Source: Mycobacterium kyorinense (lineage in GTDB: Bacteria; Actinomycetota; Actinomycetes; Mycobacteriales; Mycobacteriaceae). From it: a DNA stretch of 33,409 nt. The DNA lies in assembly GCF_002101735.1 (NCBI RefSeq), contig NZ_LQPE01000004.1, positions 1 through 33,409 of the forward strand. Reading direction: 5' to 3'. A model generated the notes under the pieces. The model saw only the letters and a list, made by a program, of their open reading frames with translations. It did no database searches and had not been told where the DNA came from. A program made the position numbers and the translations under genes. Positions 26,155 to 33,409 of the stretch are shown here, one piece after another; positions within the stretch are counted from its first letter, which is position 1; each line of letters opens with the position of its first letter.

Positions 26155-27024
26155 TCAGCCGCGCGAACGTAGGTCGCGGGTTACCAGGGTCCGGGCCTGC
26201 AGCTCGCTGTCGGGCGGATAGTCGACGCCGGTCAGCGTCAAACCCTGCGGCGGTGCGGCGGCGAAGTCACTGGACCGGCTCGTCGCGCTGAGCAGGCCGC
26301 GGCACCAGTCGGCGGTGCGCCGGTGCTCGCCGACCGCTAGCAGCGCCCCGACCAGCGACCGCACCATCGACCAGCAGAACGCATCGGCGCTGACGTGGGC
26401 GGTGACCAGATCGCCGTCGCGGGACCAGTCGAGCCGCTGCAGGTCGCGAATCGTGGTGGCGCCGTCGCGGTGGCGGCAGAATGCAGCAAAGTCGTGCAGC
26501 CCCAACAGGTCTCGCGACGCGACAGCCATCGCGTCCAGATCCAGTGGGCGCGGCCAGGCCGTCACGAACCGGGCCTGCTGCGGATCCACCCCGTACGGCG
26601 CCGTGGACAGCCGGTAAACGTAATGCCGGCGCAGGGCCGAGAATCGGGCATCGAAACCCGCTGGGGCGCGGGTGATATCGCGGACCCGGACATCGGCGGG
26701 TAGCAGCCGTCCCAGGCGTCGCACCAGCGGCACGAACTCCGGCTCGGCCGAACGTCGTACACGCGGATAGACATTGGGCAGCGCATCGACCGGGATGTCG
26801 GCATGGGCCACCTGTCCGGTCGCGTGCACGCCGGTGTCGGTACGCCCGGCGGCACGCAGCCGCACCGGCGTCCGGAACACCGTCGACAGCGCCTCGTCGA
26901 GCACGCCGGCCACCGTGCGCTGACCCGCCTGCACCGCCCAGCCCGCGAAATCCGTCCCGTCATAGGCGATGTCGAACCGGAGACGAACGTGCCCGCCACC
27001 GGTGTCGGTGGCGGGCACATCCAC
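26155..27024 (-). CDS. truA: tRNA pseudouridine synthase A (289 aa)
   Basis: Converts uridine to pseudouridine at positions 38-40 of tRNA anticodon arms. The catalytic Asp is D63 in A-G-R-T-D63-[18 protein letters not shown] at the start and [11 protein letters not shown] in the C-terminal half are family hallmarks. Starts at GTG 27024, seven bases after the rplQ stop, so it is probably the last gene of the infA-to-rplQ operon, a common arrangement. Confidence 0.97.
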   Translation of the reverse strand: MDVPATDTGGGHVRLRFDIAYDGTDFAGWAVQAGQRTVAGVLDEALSTVFRTPVRLRAAGRTDTGVHATGQVAHADIPVDALPNVYPRVRRSAEPEFVPLVRRLGRLLPADVRVRDITRAPAGFDARFSALRRHYVYRLSTAPYGVDPQQARFVTAWPRPLDLDAMAVASRDLLGLHDFAAFCRHRDGATTIRDLQRLDWSRDGDLVTAHVSADAFCWSMVRSLVGALLAVGEHRRTADWCRGLLSATSRSSDFAAAPPQGLTLTGVDYPPDSELQARTLVTRDLRSRG

Positions 27025-27031
27025 AGTGTCG

Positions 27032-27553
27032 TCAGGACTCGTCGGCGTCAGCCTTCGGTTCCTCGGCCTCGGCCTCGGCCTCAGGACCCACCGCCGCCTC
27101 CGGCTCGACCGCAGCTTGCGGCGCGGCGGCCGCCGCCACGGGTGCGGCCTTCGACGCGGCTGCCCGGCGGGCCCGGTTGGCCTCCGAGGTCACCGTCTTC
27201 TCCTGCACCAGTTCGATCACCGCCATCGGCGCGTTGTCACCCTTGCGCGCCTCGACTTTGATGATGCGGGTGTAGCCGCCGTCGCGGTCGGCGAAGTGCG
27301 GCCCGATCTCGGCGAACAGGTTGTGCACCACGTCCTTGTCGCGGATCTTCTTGAGCACCTCGCGCCGGTTGTGCAGCGTGCCTTTTTTGGCGTGGGTGAT
27401 CAGCTTCTCGGCGTACGGCCGCAACGCCCGCGCCTTGGGCTCGGTCGTCTTGATCCGGCCGTGCTCGAACAGCGCCGTGGCCAGGTTGGCCAGGATCGCC
27501 TTCTGGTGCGACGACGACCCGCCGAGGCGACGGCCCTTGGTGGGCTTGGGCAT
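27032..27553 (-). CDS. rplQ: 50S ribosomal protein L17 (173 aa)
   Basis: Large-subunit protein at the exit-tunnel side. Starts [16 protein letters not shown], with [12 protein letters not shown] and A-P-M-A-V-I-E-L-V in the core (residues about 1-125). A C-terminal extension of about 50 Ala- and Glu-rich residues is typical of mycobacterial L17. Follows rpoA by 27 bases. Confidence 0.98.
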   Translation of the reverse strand: MPKPTKGRRLGGSSSHQKAILANLATALFEHGRIKTTEPKARALRPYAEKLITHAKKGTLHNRREVLKKIRDKDVVHNLFAEIGPHFADRDGGYTRIIKVEARKGDNAPMAVIELVQEKTVTSEANRARRAAASKAAPVAAAAAPQAAVEPEAAVGPEAEAEAEEPKADADES

Positions 27554-27580
27554 TGCTGACTCCTTGGTTAGTGCAAAAGG

Positions 27581-28654
<1,074 letters not shown>

Positions 28655-28673
28655 CTATTTGATGCCGTTCAGA

Positions 28674-28693
28674 CCTGTATCGGTCGATACAGG
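28674..28693. other. 8-bp hairpin in the rpsD-rpoA gap
   Basis: CCTGTATC and its exact complement enclose a four-base loop in the 74-base gap between rpsD and rpoA. No T-run follows in the direction of transcription, so it is more likely an mRNA processing or stability element than a terminator. Confidence 0.45.
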
Positions 28694-28698
28694 GGGTA

Positions 28699-29304
28699 CT
28701 ACTTCGAGTAGAACTCGACGATCAGCTGCTCGGTGAGCGGGATGTCGATCTGAGCCCGCTCCGGCAATTGGTGGACCAGGATGCGCTGACGCTCGCCGAC
28801 CACCTGCAGCCAGCTGGGGATCGGCCGGTCGCCCGCGGTCTCGCGCGCGATCTGGAACGGCAGCGTGTTCAGCGACTTGTCCTTCACGTCGATGATGTCG
28901 TACTGCGACACCCGGTAGCTCGGGATGTTCACGCTGACGCCGTTGACCAGGAAGTGGCCATGGCTGACCAGCTGGCGGGCCATCCGGCGGGTCCGCGCCA
29001 GCCCGGCGCGGTACACCACGTTGTCCAGCCGGCTCTCCAGGATCTGCAGCAGCTCCTCGCCGGTCTTGCCGGGACGGCGCACCGCCTCCTCGTAGTAGCG
29101 GCGGAACTGCTTTTCCATCACGCCGTAGGTGAAGCGCGCCTTCTGCTTCTCCTGCAACTGCAGCAGGTACTCGCTCTCCTTGATCCGCGCGCGGCCGTGC
29201 TGACCGGGCGGGTAAGGGCGCTTCTCGAATGCTTGATCCCCGCCGACCAGGTCGGTGCGCAACCGACGCGATTTGCGAGTGACGGGTCCGGTGTAACGAG
29301 CCAT
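28699..29304 (-). CDS. rpsD: 30S ribosomal protein S4 (201 aa)
   Basis: Small-subunit assembly initiator binding 16S rRNA, and an autoregulator of its operon in other bacteria. M-A-R-Y-T-G-P opens the protein; Y-P-P-G-Q-H-G and the S4 RNA-binding domain (R-L-D-N-V-V-Y-R-A-G-L-A) are clear. It lacks the N-terminal Cys cluster, so it is the zinc-free form. Starts at ATG 29304, ten bases after rpsK. Confidence 0.98.
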   Translation of the reverse strand: MARYTGPVTRKSRRLRTDLVGGDQAFEKRPYPPGQHGRARIKESEYLLQLQEKQKARFTYGVMEKQFRRYYEEAVRRPGKTGEELLQILESRLDNVVYRAGLARTRRMARQLVSHGHFLVNGVSVNIPSYRVSQYDIIDVKDKSLNTLPFQIARETAGDRPIPSWLQVVGERQRILVHQLPERAQIDIPLTEQLIVEFYSK

Positions 29305-29314
29305 GTGTTATCTC

Positions 29315-29728
29315 CTAGACGCGCCGACGCTTGGGCGGACGGACACCGTTGTGCGGCTGCGGGGTGACGTCGGCGATCGCGCCGACCTCCAGGCCCGCGG
29401 CCTGCAAGGAGCGGATGGCGGTCTCCCGGCCCGAACCGGGGCCCTTGACGAACACGTCGACCTTGCGCACGCCGTGCTCTTGCGCCTTGCGGGCGGCGTT
29501 CTCGGCGGCCAGCTGCGCGGCGAACGGCGTCGACTTGCGCGAGCCCTTGAAGCCGACGTGGCCCGAGGACGCCCAGGCGATCACGTTGCCCTGCGGGTCG
29601 GTGATGGTCACGATCGTGTTGTTGAACGTGCTCTTGATGTGGGCGGCGCCGTGCGGGACGTTCTTCTTTTCCCGCCGCCGGGTCTTTTGACCCTTCTTCG
29701 CTGCGGCGGCCTTCTTTGCGGGTGGCAT
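29315..29728 (-). CDS. rpsK: 30S ribosomal protein S11 (137 aa)
   Basis: Platform protein of the small subunit. After a basic Ala/Lys-rich N-terminus it shows [16 protein letters not shown] and [13 protein letters not shown], ending [13 protein letters not shown]. Starts at ATG 29728, three bases after rpsM. Confidence 0.99.
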   Translation of the reverse strand: MPPAKKAAAAKKGQKTRRREKKNVPHGAAHIKSTFNNTIVTITDPQGNVIAWASSGHVGFKGSRKSTPFAAQLAAENAARKAQEHGVRKVDVFVKGPGSGRETAIRSLQAAGLEVGAIADVTPQPHNGVRPPKRRRV

Positions 29729-29731
29729 CGG

Positions 29732-30106
29732 TTACCTGGCCTTCTTCTTGCCTGCGATGGTGCGCTTGGGGCCCTTGCGGGTGCGCGCGTTGGTCTTGGT
29801 CCGCTGGCCACGCACCGGCAGGCCGCGACGGTGCCGCAGGCCCTGGTAGCAGCCGATCTCGATTTTGCGGCGGATGTCGGCCTGCACCTCGCGGCGCAGA
29901 TCACCCTCCACCTTCAGGTTGCCTTCGATGTAGTCGCGCAGCCGGGTCAGCTGGTCATCGGTGAGGTCCTTGGTGCGCTGATCCCGGTCGATGCCGGTGG
30001 CGGCCAGAATCTCGTTCGACCGGGTACGGCCGATGCCGTAGATGTAGGTCAGCGCGACCTCCATGCGCTTGTCGCGCGGCAGGTCAACGCCCACTAGACG
30101 TGCCAT
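29732..30106 (-). CDS. rpsM: 30S ribosomal protein S13 (124 aa)
   Basis: Head protein contacting the P-site tRNA and the large subunit. [10 protein letters not shown] at the start, Y-G-I-G-R-T-R-S helix-two-turn-helix, then [13 protein letters not shown] and a basic tail. Starts at ATG 30106 with AGGAAAAGGGGC upstream. Confidence 0.99.
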   Translation of the reverse strand: MARLVGVDLPRDKRMEVALTYIYGIGRTRSNEILAATGIDRDQRTKDLTDDQLTRLRDYIEGNLKVEGDLRREVQADIRRKIEIGCYQGLRHRRGLPVRGQRTKTNARTRKGPKRTIAGKKKAR

Positions 30107-30268
30107 GGGTGGCGTGCCCCTTTTCCTCTTCTTGACGGAGGTTCTGATCCCAGTCCGTTCCCGGCTGACTGCTCCGGGGCCCGGCCTCCGTTCCGGCCGT
30201 AGATGAGCGGCCTATCCGCTCAGTGGTGCTGGGAGGTCTGCATTCAGTTGTGAGGGCGGAAGCCCTGA
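30107..30268 (-). other. rpmJ-rpsM intergenic region with small hairpins
   Basis: This 162-base transcribed gap contains short inverted repeats, for example TGAGCGG at 30204-30210 with its complement at 30216-30222. No gene and no terminator-like T-run is visible. It may carry an internal promoter or a structured leader for rpsM. Confidence 0.35.
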
Positions 30269-30382
30269 CTAGCCTTGTCTTTGCTTGTGCCGCGGATCGG
30301 AGCAGATCACCATGACCCGCCCATGCCGGCGGATGACCCTGCACTTGTCGCAGATCGGCTTGACGCTCGGGTTCACCTTCAC
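30269..30382 (-). CDS. rpmJ: 50S ribosomal protein L36 (37 aa)
   Basis: Smallest ribosomal protein, binding 23S rRNA. The 37 residues run [10 protein letters not shown]11-D-K-C14 to C27-S-D-P-R-H32-K-Q-R-Q-G, the zinc-binding form with Cys11, Cys14, Cys27 and His32. Starts at GTG 30382. Lies between infA and rpsM, the normal actinobacterial order. Confidence 0.97.
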
Positions 30383-30434
30383 GGCTGTTTCGATCCTGTT
30401 CTGTCTTCTCGCTGGTCGGATGGTTCGGGTTTGG

Positions 30435-30656
30435 TCACTTGTACCGGTACACGATGCGGCCCCGGGACAGGTCGTAGGGCGACAGCTCCACCACCACCCG
30501 GTCCTCGGGCAGGATGCGGATGTAGTGCTGCCGCATCTTGCCGCTGATGTGGGCGAGCACCTTGTGGCCGTTTTCCAGCTCAATGCGGAACATCGCATTG
30601 GGCAGGGGCTCGACCACGCGGCCCTCGACCTCGATGGCACCGTCCTTTTTGGCCAT
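30435..30656 (-). CDS. infA: Translation initiation factor IF-1 (73 aa)
   Basis: Occupies the ribosomal A site during initiation. The 73 residues form the S1/OB fold, [14 protein letters not shown] through [16 protein letters not shown]. The frame extends upstream, but ATG 30656 with GGAAGG just before it gives the exact family length. First gene of the minus-strand infA-to-truA operon. No clear -35/-10 pair was found in the 239-base divergent gap 30657-30895. Confidence 0.98.
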
Positions 30657-30895
30657 AACCTTCCAGGGATCCTCGTCTTGGGTTTTTCGTCGGGGTATGC
30701 GCCCGAACCGGCGCAGCATTCGCTCGACTTAAAACGTGGGCCGAGGTCAGGAAAATTTTGCAAATTCCTAGGACAGGGCACGCAAAAAGCCGGCGCGGAT
30801 GACGCACCGTTGCTCCACGATACCCGCATTGCCGCCCTGCGCCAAAATGCTTGACCAGCGGAATAGCAGCCGTCGGGCGTCAGGTTCCACACACC

Positions 30896-31747
30896 ATGAC
30901 TGACGCAGCAGCACGCAAGCCAAACCTCGGCCGGTTCGGATCGTTCGGGCGCGGTGTCACCCCGCAGCAGGCCAAGGAAATCGAGGCCCTCGGCTATGGC
31001 GCTGTCTGGGTGGGCGGCTCACCGCCGGCCGAGCTGGAGTGGGTGGAGCCCATCCTGGAGCAGACGACGACGCTGCAGGTGGCCACCGGGATCGTGAACA
31101 TCTGGACCGCGCCGGCCAAGCCGGTGGCAGAGTCGTTTCACCGCATCGACAAGGCCTACCCGGGCCGCTTCTTGCTGGGCATCGGCGTGGGCCACCCCGA
31201 AGCGCACGGCGAGTACCAAAAGCCCTACGACGCGCTGGTGCGCTACCTGGACCAGCTCGACGAGTTCGGCGTGCCCGCCGAACGCCGAGTTGTCGCGGCG
31301 CTGGGCCCGCGCGTGCTGGGCCTCTCGGAACAACGCTCCGCCGGGGCGCACCCCTACCTGACCACCCCCGAGCACACCGCCCGAGCCCGAGAACTGATCG
31401 GCCCGTCGGCGTTCCTGGCGCCCGAACACAAGGTCGTGCTGACCACCGACGCCGAGGAGGCGCGGGCCGTCGGCCGCAAGGCCCTCGATATCTACTTCAA
31501 CCTGGCTAACTACCGCAACAACTGGAAGCGGCTGGGCTTCACCGACGACGACATCGCCCGCCCGGGCAGCGACCGCCTGGTCGACGCCCTCGTCGCCTAC
31601 GGCACCCCGGACGCGATCGCCGTCCGGCTGGGCGAACACCTCGACGCCGGAGCCGACCACGTCGCCGTGCAGGTGCTGACCCGACCTGACAAGCTGGTGC
31701 CGGCGCTGGCCGACCTGTCCGGCGCGCTAGGACTGAACCCCGCCTGA
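30896..31747 (+). CDS. LLM-class F420-dependent oxidoreductase (283 aa, Rv3463-like)
   Basis: Luciferase-like TIM-barrel flavoenzyme. [14 protein letters not shown] at the start, [13 protein letters not shown] in the cofactor region, and [14 protein letters not shown] are diagnostic of the Rv3463 type. ATG 30896 gives the expected length; a TTG in frame at 30851 is less likely. Ribosome site weak. The next gene, 13 bases on, is a paralogue. Reaction and substrate unknown; F420 use is family knowledge. Confidence 0.9.
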   Translation: MTDAAARKPNLGRFGSFGRGVTPQQAKEIEALGYGAVWVGGSPPAELEWVEPILEQTTTLQVATGIVNIWTAPAKPVAESFHRIDKAYPGRFLLGIGVGHPEAHGEYQKPYDALVRYLDQLDEFGVPAERRVVAALGPRVLGLSEQRSAGAHPYLTTPEHTARARELIGPSAFLAPEHKVVLTTDAEEARAVGRKALDIYFNLANYRNNWKRLGFTDDDIARPGSDRLVDALVAYGTPDAIAVRLGEHLDAGADHVAVQVLTRPDKLVPALADLSGALGLNPA

Positions 31748-31760
31748 CCGAAGGATCTAG

Positions 31761-32630
31761 ATGACCGAGGCCGTTTCGCTCAAACCCGACCTGGGCCGCT
31801 ACGGCGTATGGCTGGGCACCCGCACCCTCTCCCCCGACCTGGCCGCGCAGATCGAATCGCTGGGCTACGGCGCGGCCTGGATCGGCGGATCGCCCGACGC
31901 CGAGCTGTCGTGGGTGGAACCGGCGCTGGCTGCGACCAGTTCGCTGCAGCTGGCCACCGGGATCGTCAACATCTGGTCGTCGCCGGCCGCGGCCGTCGCC
32001 GAGTCGTACCAGCGCATCGAAAAGGCCTATCCGGGACGGTTTCTGCTGGGCATCGGCGTCGGTCACCCCGAACACACCCAGCAGTACCAAAAGCCGTACG
32101 ACGCGCTGGTGAGCTACCTCGACGAACTCGACGCGGCGACCCTGCCGACCAGCCGTCGCGTGATCGCGGCGCTGGGCCCCAAGGTGTTGCGGCTGGCCGC
32201 CCAGCGCAGCGCCGGTGCCCACCCGTATCTGACCACGCCCGAACACACCGCACACGCCCGGGAGTTGGTCGGCAACACGGTGTTTCTGGCGCCCGAACAC
32301 AAGGTGGTGCTGAGCACCGACCCTGCGGAGGCCCGCCGGATCGGGCGCAAGAGCGTCGCCTTCTACCTGGGCCTGGGCAACTACGTGAACAACTGGCGCC
32401 GGCTCGGATTCACCGAAAGCGACGTGCGCGAACCCGGCAGCGACAAGCTGATCGACGCGCTGGTGGCCTACGGCAGCTCCGACGCAATCGCCGCCCGCCT
32501 CGATGAACATCTGGAGGCTGGCGCCGACCACGTGGCAATCCAGGTACTCACCCGGCCCGAGAACCTGGTGCCGGCGTTGACCGAACTCGCCGCCGCGCTG
32601 GGACTGACGGTCGGAGGCTCGGGCGGGTGA
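31761..32630 (+). CDS. LLM-class F420-dependent oxidoreductase, tandem paralogue (289 aa)
   Basis: Close tandem paralogue of the preceding gene, matching it along the whole length: [13 protein letters not shown] and [14 protein letters not shown] are identical, while the N-terminus (G-R-Y-G-V-W-L-G-T-R) and several surface loops differ. ATG 31761 has AAGGA upstream at good distance. I read the pair as a local duplication followed by divergence, perhaps for different substrates. The 32631-32786 gap that follows contains a TAGCGT -10 candidate (32751-32756) for the WXG100 pair and nothing else evident. Confidence 0.9.
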   Translation: MTEAVSLKPDLGRYGVWLGTRTLSPDLAAQIESLGYGAAWIGGSPDAELSWVEPALAATSSLQLATGIVNIWSSPAAAVAESYQRIEKAYPGRFLLGIGVGHPEHTQQYQKPYDALVSYLDELDAATLPTSRRVIAALGPKVLRLAAQRSAGAHPYLTTPEHTAHARELVGNTVFLAPEHKVVLSTDPAEARRIGRKSVAFYLGLGNYVNNWRRLGFTESDVREPGSDKLIDALVAYGSSDAIAARLDEHLEAGADHVAIQVLTRPENLVPALTELAAALGLTVGGSGG

Positions 32631-32786
32631 TCGCTGCATGCAGATCAACTGTGGCAGGGGAAATATGATGTGGTCGGCGTATTCGACGCCGGTGGCCCAC
32701 CCTGGCGCTGACTTGCGAAATTGTTGTCACCTCGGGTTCCGCGGCTGGGGTAGCGTTTTGTGGTCGTTCGTTTGACGGGAGGTGCG

Positions 32787-33090
32787 ATGTCGGAATTGCG
32801 GGTGACCCCGGAGTTGTTGACGCACGCCTCTGCGGAGTTCGGTGCGGTGGCGCAGGAGTTGCGCGCGGGTCTGGGATCCATTGACGACGAGGTCGGCAAA
32901 CTGTTGGGCGGTTCGTGGACCGGTGAGGCGTCGTCGTCGTATGGCGCGGTGTGGCGCGAGTGGCATGAGGGCGCGTCGAAGGTGTTGGGGGGGGGTGACG
33001 ACGATGTCGGCGTTGTTGGCCGATGCGGCGTCGCGCTATGCGCAGACCGATCAGGCGGGCGCCGCGGGCATCGACGGGGCGGGGGTGTAG
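32787..33090 (+). CDS. WXG100 protein, EsxF-like, frameshifted in a G9 run
   Basis: The first 69 residues read as a normal WXG100 protein with V-T-P-E-L-L-T-H-A-S-A-E-F and the turn S-W44-T-G46-E-A, close in type to EsxF. At 32987-32995 a run of nine G shifts the frame. With eight G, the protein would continue V-T-T-M-S-A-L-L-A-D-A-A-S-R-Y and end at TAG 33088-33090 with an intact Y-A-Q-T-D export motif, about 100 residues in all. As written, the frame instead runs on through a nonsense linker and into the next gene to 33380. The ATG has a strong GGGAGG site (32777-32782). It is either a sequencing error, a true inactivating mutation, or a slippage switch. Confidence 0.72.
32987..32995 (+). 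other. G9 homopolymer causing the frameshift
   Basis: Nine consecutive G within the first WXG100 gene; removing one restores the family-typical frame and stop. Long G runs are prone both to sequencing miscounts and to replication slippage. Confidence 0.8.
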
Positions 33091-33092
33091 GC

Positions 33093-33380
33093 GTGAGTGC
33101 GTTCCGGGTGGATCCGGCGGCGTTGTTGGCGGCCGCGGAGCGGATGTCGCAGTTCGAGCAGCAGATGGAAGACAAGCTGGCTCACCTGACGGCGACGGAG
33201 CGGTCGTTGGGCACGGCGTGGGATGGTTCGGGCGGACAAGCGCAGGCCGGCGCGCAGCAGCGCTGGTCTGAGGGGGCGGCCGAGATGCGCCAGGCGTTGG
33301 CCGATCTGCGTCGTATCGCCGTGGGTGCGCACGAGAATTACCACGGCGCAGCGCAAACGAATATCCGCAACTGGGGCTGA
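33093..33380 (+). CDS. WXG100 protein, EsxE-like (95 aa)
   Basis: Intact second member of the Esx pair: F-R-V-D-P-A-A-L-L-A-A-A-E-R-M, turn T-A-W43-D-G45-S, and a C-terminus H-E-N-Y-H-G-A-A-Q-T-N like that of EsxE. GTG 33093 lies two bases after the TAG of the intended first gene, the tight spacing of Esx pairs. It resembles EsxE/EsxF, which sit upstream of the CpnT toxin gene in M. tuberculosis, more than EsxT/EsxU. The window ends 29 bases after its stop, so its downstream partner is not visible. Confidence 0.85.
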   Translation: MSAFRVDPAALLAAAERMSQFEQQMEDKLAHLTATERSLGTAWDGSGGQAQAGAQQRWSEGAAEMRQALADLRRIAVGAHENYHGAAQTNIRNWG

Positions 33381-33409
33381 CCCCTGGTGGGTGGCTATGA
33401 GGTCGACCC

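Overview
The window is chromosomal DNA from a Mycobacterium, most likely a slow grower. It is GC-rich and carries the ESX-4 type VII secretion locus, two secreted cutinases, several F420-type flavoenzymes, and an S13-S11-S4-alpha-L17 ribosomal/RNA polymerase cluster in the actinobacterial order. From glmS to the first of the two tandem LLM genes at the right end, gene order follows M. tuberculosis (roughly Rv3436c to Rv3463), with insertions and losses. Names given by homology are from recognition of the proteins, not from a database search. Layout: 84-2752 is a translationally coupled Baeyer-Villiger-type monooxygenase and short-chain dehydrogenase pair. It is followed, on the other strand, by a rhomboid-like membrane protein and glmS (2733-5246). 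5327-7811 holds a Ddn-like nitroreductase, an alpha/beta-hydrolase-fold protein lacking its serine, and an LLM-class flavoenzyme. 7853-9701 (minus) holds a frameshifted gene remnant and a candidate type VII substrate pair, a large Ala/Pro-rich protein and an EspC-size partner. They lie downstream of glmM (9741-11078), rpsI and rplM. 12321-14939 (plus) is an extra three-gene cassette between rplM and esxT: a small EspC-size protein, a large helical protein ending in a glycine zipper, and a six-helix membrane protein of lower GC. ESX-4 proper occupies 15096-24653: esxT, esxU, the Rv3446c-family gene and eccC4 on minus, eccD4 and mycP4 on plus, eccB4 on minus. Cutinases cut3 and cut4 follow, then truA, rplQ, rpoA, rpsD, rpsK, rpsM, rpmJ and infA (minus). 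The right end has two tandem LLM-class oxidoreductases and an EsxF/EsxE-like WXG100 pair, the first gene of which is frameshifted in a run of nine G. How the parts relate: glmS and glmM supply consecutive steps to UDP-GlcNAc. The ESX-4 genes encode the membrane channel, the ATPase, the mycosin protease and one Esx pair. The cassette at 12321-14939 and the pair at 8054-9701 have the size and motif pattern of type VII substrates and are the most likely unrecognised clients of this secretion system. The leading new hypothesis is that 12321-14939 is a secreted glycine-zipper effector with a membrane immunity protein, carried inside the ESX-4 locus. Many genes here appear to be leaderless, with a TAnnnT -10 box six bases before the start codon.
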